In this document: positions 16,861-25,246 of the stretch, in pieces
Layout of the letters: every line of letters starts with the position of its first letter
Numbering within the stretch: position 1 is the stretch's first letter
Assembly (NCBI GenBank): GCA_963755435.1
Contig: CAVWJX010000003.1
Coordinates: forward strand, 868,001 to 932,000
Length of the DNA: 64,000 nt
Source: AP-15 sp963755435
GTDB lineage: Bacteria > Pseudomonadota > Alphaproteobacteria > ATCC43930 > CGMCC-115725
Direction of reading: 5' to 3'
The notes under the pieces: generated by a model
What the model was told of the DNA's origin: nothing
The model's database searches: none
Seen by the model: only the letters and a program-made list of their open reading frames with translations
Translations under genes and position numbers: made by a program

Positions 16861-17943
16861 TCAGTCCGGGTGGCGTGCTCCGGTCGGGATCGGGCCGACA
16901 TAGGCGGAGGACGGACGGATCAGCCGGCCACTTTGCTGCTGCTCCATCGCATGGGCGAGCCAGCCCGGCGCCCGGCCAACGGCAAAAACCGGGGTGAACG
17001 CCTCGCGCGGAAAGCCGACCGCGTCGAGCAGCAGCGCCGCGTTGATCTCGAGGTTGGACTGCAAGGGCGGCCGTCCGGGCTTGAGTTGGGCGAACACCGC
17101 GCCGACGCGCGCCTCGATTTCGGCGGCAAAGGCGAGCCGGCCCGCACCCGGCCCCAGTCGCTGCATCGCACGGCGCAACGCCACGGCACGCGGGTCGCCG
17201 TCGCGAAACACCCGATGGCCAAAGCCCATCAGCCGCTCGCCGGCGGCCAACTTCCGCTCGATCGAGCCGTCGATGTCGTCGCTTGCTGCCAGCGCGTCGA
17301 GCAAGTCGAGAGTCGGCCCCGGCGCGCCGCCGTGCAACGGCCCGGCAAACGCGCACCAGGCCCCGAGTGCCGCGCCGACCAGCGAGGCCCGGGTCGAGGC
17401 GATGACCCGCGCGGTAAAGGCCGAGGCATTGAGCCCGTTATCGATCACCACCGTCAGGTAGGCGTCGAGCGCCTCGGCCATGGTCGCGCTCGCCGGCGCG
17501 CCATGCACCATGCGCAGGAGATCGGCGGCGGTGCCGAGAGCGGGGTCGGGAGCAACCGGAGCGTCGCCGCGCCGCGTCCGCAACAGCGCCGCGATCGCCA
17601 CCGGCAATAATCCCAGGATCGCCGCCGGCGCGCTGTCCTCGGGCAATTGGGCCAGGGCCAGCCGCACGCCCTGGGGCAACGGCCGCCGGGCGGCGAGGTC
17701 GAGCCAGTCGCCGATCCGGGCAAAAGCCTCGACCCGGCCCTCGCCGAGCGCATCGCGGACCGCAGCGCGGCTCAACCCGTCGCCGGCAAAACCCTCCCAC
17801 AACAGGGCGACCGCGCCCTCGTAGCCGTAATCGGCGACCAGTTCGTCGAGCGTGTGGCCGCGCACCCACATGATCCCGCGCGCGCCATCGCTGTGGCTCA
17901 GCACCGTCTCCGCGGCGACCACCCCTTCGAGCCCGCTATCCAC
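16861..17943 (-). CDS. Citrate synthase family protein
   Basis: The product is 360 residues from a GTG at 17943, with AAGGAG about 10 bases upstream. The citrate synthase fold is clear: GPLHGGAP (His204, equivalent to E. coli His264), MGFGHRVF (His243, equivalent to His305), and Arg residues in GRAPGW and LIRPSS. The catalytic Asp position (E. coli D362) is Glu299 (SNLEINAA), and the oxaloacetate-binding His of DHxxNAS is Asn169 (DNGLNAS). It is shorter than the main citrate synthase of proteobacteria. It could be a citrate/2-methylcitrate synthase-like enzyme with altered substrate. It lies 37 bases after pepN. Confidence 0.8.
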   Translation of the reverse strand: MDSGLEGVVAAETVLSHSDGARGIMWVRGHTLDELVADYGYEGAVALLWEGFAGDGLSRAAVRDALGEGRVEAFARIGDWLDLAARRPLPQGVRLALAQLPEDSAPAAILGLLPVAIAALLRTRRGDAPVAPDPALGTAADLLRMVHGAPASATMAEALDAYLTVVIDNGLNASAFTARVIASTRASLVGAALGAWCAFAGPLHGGAPGPTLDLLDALAASDDIDGSIERKLAAGERLMGFGHRVFRDGDPRAVALRRAMQRLGPGAGRLAFAAEIEARVGAVFAQLKPGRPPLQSNLEINAALLLDAVGFPREAFTPVFAVGRAPGWLAHAMEQQQSGRLIRPSSAYVGPIPTGARHPD

Positions 17944-17980
17944 CGCCGTTCTTCTCCTTGCCCGCCGCCGCAGAAGGCCG

Positions 17981-20665
17981 CTATGCTAGGCTCTTCGACA
18001 CCATCTCGAAGGTGTTCTTGCTGAGGCCGGGAGTGGCGAGGACGCGTTCGAGCGCGCGCCGCATCAAGCCCTGGCGCGCCCTATCCTGCCGGCGCCACAT
18101 CCCGAGCGGCTGCACCAGACGTGCGGCTGTCGTCGGGTTCGTCGGGTCGATGGCGATGACCTCGTCGGCGAGAAAGGCATAGCCCGCACCGCTCGGGTCG
18201 TGAAAGCGCACTGGATTGCCTTGGGCAAAGGCGCCGACCAAGGCCCGCACCCGATTCGGGTTGCGGCGGTCATAGGCCGGATCGGCGGCCAACTCGCGCA
18301 CCCGCTCCACGGTTTGCGGCAGTGCCGAGCGCGCCTGCAGGCTGAACCATTTGTCGATAACCAACGGGTCGTGCTGCCAGATGGCAAAAAACCGGGACAG
18401 TGCCTCGCCCCGCTCCGGCCGGTTGAGGTCGGCCAGCACCGACAAGGCCGCCAATACATCGGTCATGTTGGCCGCGAGGTCGAACTGCGCCTTGGCCAGT
18501 GCCGCGCCATGAGCAGGGTCGGCGGCGGCGACATAGGCCAGGCAGGCGTTGCGCAACGCCCGCCGCCCGATCGCCGCACCGTCGATCCGGTACGGGCCGG
18601 CATCGGCCAGCGACCGGTAGCCGGCGGCGAATTCTGCCCGCAACGCCCGGCCGATCTCGGCTCGTGCAGTCTCCCGCGCCCAATGCACCGCGTCGACGTC
18701 GGCCACCACCATCCGGTCGGCGAGAAACGCCTCGGTCGGCAAGGCCAGCACCTCGGCGGCAAAGGCCGGGTCCGGCCCGGCATCGGCGAGGCTGCGGCGC
18801 ATTGCTGCGACCAGATCGGGGTCGAGCGGCGCCGGCTCGGCCCCACCCTGGCCAAGCTCCGCGGCGCGGCGAAACGCCTCGGTTCGGTCGAACAGCGCGC
18901 GGGCCGCGACCTCCTGCCCCGCCTCCCAGCGGGCGAACGGGTCGGGGTCGTGCACCGCCAGAAACTTCAGCCGGTCGAGCGCCACGCCGATCAATTTGAC
19001 GGGCGCCGAAAAGCCGCGCAGCAAGGAGGGCACCGGCATCGCCGGCAGGTCGACAAAGCGAAAGCTCTGCCGCTTCTCAGCCAATCTGAGCACCCGCGTC
19101 CCGGCCGGCGCCGCGCTCTCGCCGGCCAGCCGGGCCGGCAGCTCGCCGCCGTCGGGGCCGAGCAGGCCGATCGCCAGCGGCATCAGCATCGGCGCCTTGT
19201 GTGGCTGCCCCGGGGTCGGCGGCACCTGCTGCGCCACGGTCAACTCATAGGTGTTGGCGGTCGGGTCCCACACATCCTCGAAGGTGAGTTCGGGCGTCCC
19301 GGCCTGCTGGTACCACAATTTGAAGCGGCCGAGATCGACCGCCCCGGCATCTTCCATCGCCGCGACAAAATCCTCGATCGTCGCCGCATGGTTGTCGTGC
19401 CGCGCGATATAGAGGTCCATGCCGCGGCGGAACCCATCCCGGCCGATCAGGGTCTGGATCATCCGCACCAGCTCGGCGCCCTTATTGTAGACCGTCGGCG
19501 TATAAAAATTGTCGATGCGCAAATAGCTTTCCGGCCGCACCGGGTGCGCCAGCGGCCCATCATCCTCGGGAAACTGGATCGCCCGGAGGGTGCGCACCTC
19601 GCCGATGCGCTTGACCGCCCGGCTCCCTTGATCGGCCGAGAATTCCTGGTCGCGGAACACCGTCAGCCCTTCCTTCAGCGAGAGCTGAAACCAGTCGCGG
19701 CAGGTGACCCGGTCGCCGGTCCAGTTGTGGAAGTATTCGTGGGCGATCACCGCCTCGATCGCCTGGTAATCGGCGTCGGTCGCGGTCTCGGGCTTGGCCA
19801 GCACATAGCGTGTATTGAATATGTTAAGCCCCTTGTTCTCCATCGCCCCCATGTTGAAGTCGCTGACCGCGACGATGTTGAACACATCCAAATCGTATTC
19901 GAGTCCGAACACCTCTTCGTCCCAGGCCATCGCCTTCTTCAGAGAGGCCATCGCGTGGCCGCACTTGTCGTCGTCGCCGCGCCTGACCCAGATCGCCAGC
20001 GCCACCTCGCGACCCCCGCGAGTGGTGAAATGGTCGCGTACCGCGACCAGATCGCCGGCGACTAGCGCGAACAGATACGAGGGCTTTGGGTGCGGATCGA
20101 TCCATCTCGCCCAGTGCCGTTGCGCCTCGGCCGCGCCCGAGCCGGCCGGGTTGCCATTCGACAGCAGCACCGGAAACCGCGTCTTGTCGGCGACGATCGT
20201 CGTCGAGTACCGCGCCATCACATCGGGCCGATCGATGAAATAGGTGATCCGGCGGAACCCCTCGGGCTCGCATTGGGTGCAGAAATTGCCGCCCGACATG
20301 TAGAGTCCGGAGAGCGCGGTATTGCGCGCCGGGTCGATCCGCGTCTCGATTTCGAGGGTGAACGCGTCCGGCACCTCGTCGATGACGAGCCCGCCCTCGG
20401 CCGGCAGCCGGTAGCGGTTCGGCCCCAGCGCCAGGCCGTCGAGCGCCACCCTCACCAGCGTCAACTCCTCGCCGTCGAGTTCGAGCGCCGCTTTCGGGTC
20501 CGACCCCGCCGGGTTGCGGCGGATGCCGAGCCGCGACTTGACCACCGTCGCCGCATCGTCCAACTCGACGACAAGATCGACGGTGTCGATCAGAAACTCG
20601 GGCGGCCGATAGTCCGCAAGCCGGACCGGCTGCGGCACCGCCGCCTCAGGCAAAACATCGAGCAT
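17981..20665 (-). CDS. pepN: Aminopeptidase N
   Basis: The 894-residue M1-family zinc aminopeptidase has normal length for the E. coli-type PepN. The exopeptidase motif GAMEN is at about residue 270 and the zinc site HEYFHNWTG at about residue 307, with the third ligand Glu in KEGLTVFRDQEFS. It removes N-terminal residues from peptides in the cytoplasm. The ATG at 20665 has AGGG about 5 bases upstream. It is the first gene of the minus-strand run that continues with the citrate synthase-like gene. Confidence 0.96.
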   Translation of the reverse strand: MLDVLPEAAVPQPVRLADYRPPEFLIDTVDLVVELDDAATVVKSRLGIRRNPAGSDPKAALELDGEELTLVRVALDGLALGPNRYRLPAEGGLVIDEVPDAFTLEIETRIDPARNTALSGLYMSGGNFCTQCEPEGFRRITYFIDRPDVMARYSTTIVADKTRFPVLLSNGNPAGSGAAEAQRHWARWIDPHPKPSYLFALVAGDLVAVRDHFTTRGGREVALAIWVRRGDDDKCGHAMASLKKAMAWDEEVFGLEYDLDVFNIVAVSDFNMGAMENKGLNIFNTRYVLAKPETATDADYQAIEAVIAHEYFHNWTGDRVTCRDWFQLSLKEGLTVFRDQEFSADQGSRAVKRIGEVRTLRAIQFPEDDGPLAHPVRPESYLRIDNFYTPTVYNKGAELVRMIQTLIGRDGFRRGMDLYIARHDNHAATIEDFVAAMEDAGAVDLGRFKLWYQQAGTPELTFEDVWDPTANTYELTVAQQVPPTPGQPHKAPMLMPLAIGLLGPDGGELPARLAGESAAPAGTRVLRLAEKRQSFRFVDLPAMPVPSLLRGFSAPVKLIGVALDRLKFLAVHDPDPFARWEAGQEVAARALFDRTEAFRRAAELGQGGAEPAPLDPDLVAAMRRSLADAGPDPAFAAEVLALPTEAFLADRMVVADVDAVHWARETARAEIGRALRAEFAAGYRSLADAGPYRIDGAAIGRRALRNACLAYVAAADPAHGAALAKAQFDLAANMTDVLAALSVLADLNRPERGEALSRFFAIWQHDPLVIDKWFSLQARSALPQTVERVRELAADPAYDRRNPNRVRALVGAFAQGNPVRFHDPSGAGYAFLADEVIAIDPTNPTTAARLVQPLGMWRRQDRARQGLMRRALERVLATPGLSKNTFEMVSKSLA

Positions 20666-20767
20666 CGAACCCTGCCGCTATCCCGTTCCGGGACACCCAG
20701 CCTACCCCGCCGCCGTCCTGGTGAACACCCCAGCCGCTGCGCCGCCCGCTCCTGGAGCGCAGAAATT

Positions 20768-20797
20768 CCGGGAGTTCGATCCCTCCCGGGCACCCCA
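20768..20797 (+). other. tRNA-3'-end-like hairpin followed by CCA
   Basis: A perfect 7-bp stem (20768-20774 with 20783-20789) closes the loop TTCGATCC, and GCACCCCA follows, ending in CCA at 20797. This looks like the T-arm and acceptor 3' end of a tRNA or tmRNA. The loop is 8 rather than 7 bases, the stem is too long, and I could not find a matching 5' half within 300 bases on either side. It may be a tRNA remnant or an unrelated hairpin. It lies in the 282-base gap between pepN and the cupin gene. Confidence 0.3.
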
Positions 20798-20947
20798 AGC
20801 TCGACCGCGCGATTCTCGCGGGAGATCGACAGAATGGTCGCGGCGGCCACACCGGGAACCCTGGGATGCAGCCTGCGCCAGGTTCTGCGCGGCGGGTTGA
20901 CCTCGCGGCCGCTCGCTCGGGCGGGCGACGGCGTGGGTCGGTTCAGA

Positions 20948-21370
20948 TCAGTGGGCGACTTCGGCGGTGTATTCGGCGTCGCTGACGTGCGGGCCCCATT
21001 GGGTGCCTTGGCCCCGCTCGCCGGCTTCCGACAAGGCCAGATGCGCAAACAGCCGGTCGGGCGCCGCACCGTGCCAATGCAGCGTATCGGGCGGGATGTT
21101 GACCGTATCGCCTGGGTTCAGCACTTGCGGCTTTTCTCCCTTGAAGCAGATCCGGCCGACCCCGGACAGGCAGAAGAGAGTTTGGCCGACCGGGTGTGAG
21201 TGCCAGGCGGTGCGGGCGCCCGGGGTAAAGGTCACGACCGATCCGCCCATGCGCGACGGCGCCTCGGCGGTGATCACCGGATCCTGAAAGACGACGCCGG
21301 TGAAGGTCTCGGCAGCGCCCCGCCTAGTGGTGCGCGCTCCGGCGCGAATGACCCCGGCTTTGACTGGCAT
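20948..21370 (-). CDS. Small cupin-domain protein
   Basis: The product is 140 residues from the ATG at 21370, with AAGGAG upstream. A single cupin barrel is clear: PGARTAWHSHPVGQTLFCLSG carries two metal-binding His and a Gln, and PPDTLHWHGAAP carries the later His. This layout is shared with small manganese cupins, including cupin hydroxynitrile lyases and carboxymuconolactone decarboxylase-associated cupins. The reaction cannot be fixed from sequence. It lies 136 bases downstream of pssA on the same strand, so its membership in that operon is uncertain. Confidence 0.75.
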   Translation of the reverse strand: MPVKAGVIRAGARTTRRGAAETFTGVVFQDPVITAEAPSRMGGSVVTFTPGARTAWHSHPVGQTLFCLSGVGRICFKGEKPQVLNPGDTVNIPPDTLHWHGAAPDRLFAHLALSEAGERGQGTQWGPHVSDAEYTAEVAH

Positions 21371-21506
21371 CGCTGTGCTCCTTCGGGTGGCGACGGCCTG
21401 GCGGCCGCCCAGAATACCGGCGAGCTTATCGGCCGGCTGCGGCATAGCGCAATCAAAAGCGGACATCGACACGTGTCGGCACCGGGGCTCGCAAGCGCCG
21501 AGTTGC

Positions 21507-22376
21507 TCAGTGCCGCCATTGGCCGGCCGGCGCGCGCCCCTCGTCCAAGGGATAGCCGGGACCGGGCAAAGGTCCGGGCGCCGCAATATCGCTCGGAGCG
21601 TTGCGGCGCGCCTCGGCAGCGCGGCGGGCGCGGTCGTAGGCCCGGATCGTCAGCGGGATCGACCCCACATAGGCGATGCCGACCACGGTCAAGGTCAGCC
21701 ATGGCACGGTCGTGACAAAAGCTGCCAACAGGCCAACGCCCAGCAGGCTCGGCACCACCAGGTGATGCGGCACGCGGATCCGCTTCAGCGACACGGTCGG
21801 CACCTTGCTGACCATCAACAAGGCGACGCCGGTCACCGTTACTGCGTTCAGATAGGGCGAGCGGAACAGCCAGTCGCCCCATCCGAAGCTGAGGAACATC
21901 GGTACCATCACGAGTCCGGCTCCGGCCGGCGCCGGCACTCCGGAAAAGAACAGCGCGGCGTAGGCCGGCCGATCGCTGCCGATCTCGGTGTTGAAGCGCG
22001 CCAGCCGCAGCGCGCAGCATACCGCGTAGAACAGCACAATCGCCCAGCCGAGCCCGCGCAATCCCGACATCGTCCACAGATAAAGAACCGCCGCCGGGGC
22101 CACGCCAAAGCTGACGAAGTCCGACAGGCTGTCGAGTTCGGCGCCGAAGCTCGAAGTCGAATGGAGCAGCCGGGCGATGCGTCCGTCGAGCCCGTCGAAG
22201 ATGCCGGCGACGATGATCGCAAACACGGCGCCGATGAAGTTGGCGTTCATCGCAAAACGGATCGCGGTCATGCCGGCGCACAGCGCCAGCAAGGTCAGCA
22301 CGTTCGGCACCATGCGGTTGAGCGACAGGTCGGAAAGCCTGCCTCGCCGCGGCCGGCGCATCCGGCCCGATCTCAT
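21507..22376 (-). CDS. pssA: CDP-diacylglycerol-serine O-phosphatidyltransferase
   Basis: The product is 289 residues from the ATG at 22376 (22361 is an alternative). The CDP-alcohol phosphatidyltransferase motif is complete: DGLDGRIARLLHSTS followed by GAELDSLSD. Several membrane segments follow (for example VPSLLGVGLLAAFVTTVPWL). The enzyme makes phosphatidylserine from CDP-diacylglycerol and serine at the inner membrane. It lies 40 bases after psd, which uses its product. The C-terminal tail is Pro/Arg-rich. Confidence 0.93.
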   Translation of the reverse strand: MRSGRMRRPRRGRLSDLSLNRMVPNVLTLLALCAGMTAIRFAMNANFIGAVFAIIVAGIFDGLDGRIARLLHSTSSFGAELDSLSDFVSFGVAPAAVLYLWTMSGLRGLGWAIVLFYAVCCALRLARFNTEIGSDRPAYAALFFSGVPAPAGAGLVMVPMFLSFGWGDWLFRSPYLNAVTVTGVALLMVSKVPTVSLKRIRVPHHLVVPSLLGVGLLAAFVTTVPWLTLTVVGIAYVGSIPLTIRAYDRARRAAEARRNAPSDIAAPGPLPGPGYPLDEGRAPAGQWRH

Positions 22377-22416
22377 CGGCAAATCCCGGCTCCTGCGACG
22401 GCGATCGGCCGCTTTC

Positions 22417-23109
22417 TCATTGCGCCACGCCGTGCCGCGGCGGCTCTTGCACCAAGCAGTCGGCAAGGACGGTTTCGCCACCCACCATCCGCTGTCCGGC
22501 GACGACCAGCGGAACATAAGGCGGCGGACAGTAAACGTCGACCCGCGAGCCGAAGCGGATGATGCCCATCCGCTGTCCGGCGGCGACGCGCTGGCCCTCG
22601 CGCAGATCGCACACGATGCGGCGGGCGACGAGGCCGGCGACCTGGACATAGGCGATCTCCGGACCCTCGGCCGGGGCGAGGCGGATCGCCATTCGCTCGT
22701 TGCTGAGGCTCGCCTCCTCGCGGCTCGCGTTGATAAAACGGCCCTTGGAATAGCGCAAGGCCACAACGCGGCCGGCGATCGGGGCGCGGGTGACGTGCAC
22801 GTCGAAGATGTTCAGGAAGATCCCGATGCGCACGAAGCCGCCATCGCCCATGCCGAGCTCGGGCGGCGGCGGGGCCGGCGTCAGTGAGATCACGATGCCG
22901 TCGGCCGGGCTCACCAGCAGCCTCTCGCGCCGCGGCGTCACCCGCCAGGGGTCGCGAAAAAAGTACATCATCCATAGGGTGGCCGCGGCCGCGACCCACC
23001 CCGCCGGCGCCCACAGCAGAAACAGCAGCAATGTCGCCACGGCCGCGCCCAGGACGAATTTCAGCCCGTCCGGGTGCAACGGCGCCAGAACCCTTCTCAG
23101 CACGAACAC
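22417..23109 (-). CDS. psd: Phosphatidylserine decarboxylase proenzyme (short type)
   Basis: The product is 230 residues, the length of the compact form of the enzyme. The self-cleavage site that generates the pyruvoyl group is the Gly-Ser of RFGSRVDV near the C-terminus. Two hydrophobic helices near the N-terminus and FFRDPWR are family features; the sequence NIFDVHVTRAP carries the conserved His. It converts phosphatidylserine to phosphatidylethanolamine. A GTG at 23109 starts it, 25 bases after the preceding gene. It pairs with pssA. Confidence 0.93.
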   Translation of the reverse strand: MFVLRRVLAPLHPDGLKFVLGAAVATLLLFLLWAPAGWVAAAATLWMMYFFRDPWRVTPRRERLLVSPADGIVISLTPAPPPPELGMGDGGFVRIGIFLNIFDVHVTRAPIAGRVVALRYSKGRFINASREEASLSNERMAIRLAPAEGPEIAYVQVAGLVARRIVCDLREGQRVAAGQRMGIIRFGSRVDVYCPPPYVPLVVAGQRMVGGETVLADCLVQEPPRHGVAQ

Positions 23110-23134
23110 CCACCATCGACCCGACCCGACCGGT

Positions 23135-25246
23135 TTACCGGCCCTCGCGCCGCCACGCGACCAATAGCCCGCCGGCGATCAGCAGCAAGGCAGCCACCGC
23201 CGGCAGCAGCGGCGTCTCGCTGAACCCGGTTACGGTATAATCGCCATTGGCGCGAAATCCCATCCAGTTGTTGCCGACCGCTGCCCGATCCGGCGCGACG
23301 CGGCGGATCTCGGGCACCTTGCCGCTGCCGATCCAGAAGATGCCGCCGCCGGTCGCGGCGACCACCGGCGCTAGCTTTTTCGCCGTGGTGCGGACATCGG
23401 CGAACTCGACCGGGTTGAGCGGCCCGGCCGCGGCGAGCGCGGTGCGGCTGCCCTCGGTGATCCGGTAAAGACCCATCTGATCGATCGCCAGACTGCCGGT
23501 GCTGAGCCCGCCATGGGTCGGCATCAGCTTCAGGCTGCGGCTCGACCCGTCGGGGGCTGTCACCGTGACCGCGCGATCGTCGGGGTCCAGTGATTGGCGC
23601 GTCACCTCGAGGCGGTTGCCGTCGACCGTTGCGCGCAACTCGTTCTCCTCGAGATCGGGCTCCTTCATCAGCCAATAAGCGAGCCGGCGCAGCAGCTCGG
23701 CCTGCGGGCCGCCGCCTTCGAAGCCGCGCGCCCAGAACCACATCTCGTCGGATAGGAGCTGCGCCACCCGCCCCTTGCCGACCCGATCGAGCACCAGGAG
23801 CGGATCGCCGCGGTCGCCGTTCATCAGCGTGACGCCGCGGTGGACCCGCGCATCGACTTGACGGAACCATCGCCCCCAGCTCGGTTGTCCACCGCGCGGG
23901 CCGGCCCCCGGCAAGCCCTCGGTTACCGGATCGCGGCGGCCGAGATCGGTCAGCTGCGGCTTGAACCCCTCCTCGTACACCGTCCCGGTCGGTTCGGCCG
24001 GCAGGATCTGCCCCAGAGGCGTGCGCGACAGGCTCATCCTCGTGCCATGGCCGGGACCGGCGGCTTCGAGAAAGGCGCCGCCGTTGCGCACGTAGCGCAC
24101 GACATTTTCCAGATAGGCCTGCGGAATCAGCCCGCGCCGACTGTAGCGATCGAAGATAATCAAATCGAAATCGTCGAGCTTGGTGTCGAACAGCTCGCGG
24201 ATCGGAAAGGCTATCAGCGACAATTCGCGGATCGGCGTGTCGTCCTGCTTTTCCGGCGGGCGCAGGATCGTGAAATGAACAAGGTCGACCGACGGATCGG
24301 ATTTGAGAATGTTGCGCCAAACGCGCTCGCCGGCATAGGGCTCGCCGGTGACCAGCAGCACGCGCAAGCGGTCGCGCACGCCGTTGACGACGACGACGGC
24401 GCGGTTATTGACCAGGGTCAGCTCATGCGGGCCGGGTGCCGCCGCGAGCTCCAGCACGTTGGGGCCGCCGTGCTCGATCGCGACCGGGAGCGGCACGTCT
24501 CGGCCGACCGGGACCATGACCGTTTGCAGCGCGCCGCCGTCCTTGCGCCAGGTCACCTCGGCGTCGTCCGGATCCTCGCCGGCCTTTTCGGCAGCGCTTT
24601 CGGGCAGGTCCTCGACCCGGATGATCAGCTTCACCTGCTTGCCGACCAGACCGAAGCTCGGCGCATGGGCGACGACGAGCCGCCGGTCGGCCTCGCCGGG
24701 CCGACCGGAAAGCAGCACGTGCAGCGGCGCGCCGACGGCCTGCGCCAGGGTTTTGGCGGCGCCGTGCGGGACATCGTCGACCTCTCCGTCGGTGATCATC
24801 ACGACGCCGGCGAGGCGCTGGCGCGGCACATCGGACATTGCCCGGTCGAGCGCTGCAAACAGCCGCGTCCCCTGGTCCCCGGCGCCGGCCGCGGCCGCCC
24901 CCGTCCGGACCACTCGCAGCTCGAGGTCGGGCTCGTGGGCGAGACGGCGCTTGATCGCCGCCAATGCGTTCTCGGTCGCTTGGCGGCGGTGACCGATGCT
25001 CTGGCTCGGCGATTGGTCGACGACAATGATGGCGACGTCGCGTCGCGGGGTGCGTTGCTGCTCGATCAGCGACGGGTTGACCAAGGCAGCGAGCAGCACC
25101 GCGATCGCCAGCGTTCGCCAACCCAGCCCCGGCGCACGGCGCAGCAGGCCAAAGCCGAGGATCAAGAGGCCGCAGAGCGCCAGCAGCGCAATTGCCGGCC
25201 ACGGCAGCAGCGGTGCGGCGGCGAGCAAGAAGCCGTTGCTGCTCAC
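23135..25246 (-). CDS. Membrane protein with VWA-like and GATase1-like domains
   Basis: The product is 703 residues. Two transmembrane helices are near the N-terminus (residues about 12-55) and one is near the C-terminus. Between them are a von Willebrand A-like region (VAIIVVDQSPSQS, with the MIDAS-like DxSxS pattern; VVMITDGEVDD) and a glutamine amidotransferase-like fold (LRVLLVTGEPY, FDLIIFDRYSRRG, FLEAAGPGHG) lacking a nucleophilic Cys, so catalysis is unlikely. Such proteins end the MoxR-DUF58-DUF4159 cluster in alphaproteobacteria and have no proven role. The start overlaps the DUF4159 stop by 4 bases. Confidence 0.75.
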   Translation of the reverse strand: MSSNGFLLAAAPLLPWPAIALLALCGLLILGFGLLRRAPGLGWRTLAIAVLLAALVNPSLIEQQRTPRRDVAIIVVDQSPSQSIGHRRQATENALAAIKRRLAHEPDLELRVVRTGAAAAGAGDQGTRLFAALDRAMSDVPRQRLAGVVMITDGEVDDVPHGAAKTLAQAVGAPLHVLLSGRPGEADRRLVVAHAPSFGLVGKQVKLIIRVEDLPESAAEKAGEDPDDAEVTWRKDGGALQTVMVPVGRDVPLPVAIEHGGPNVLELAAAPGPHELTLVNNRAVVVVNGVRDRLRVLLVTGEPYAGERVWRNILKSDPSVDLVHFTILRPPEKQDDTPIRELSLIAFPIRELFDTKLDDFDLIIFDRYSRRGLIPQAYLENVVRYVRNGGAFLEAAGPGHGTRMSLSRTPLGQILPAEPTGTVYEEGFKPQLTDLGRRDPVTEGLPGAGPRGGQPSWGRWFRQVDARVHRGVTLMNGDRGDPLLVLDRVGKGRVAQLLSDEMWFWARGFEGGGPQAELLRRLAYWLMKEPDLEENELRATVDGNRLEVTRQSLDPDDRAVTVTAPDGSSRSLKLMPTHGGLSTGSLAIDQMGLYRITEGSRTALAAAGPLNPVEFADVRTTAKKLAPVVAATGGGIFWIGSGKVPEIRRVAPDRAAVGNNWMGFRANGDYTVTGFSETPLLPAVAALLLIAGGLLVAWRREGR

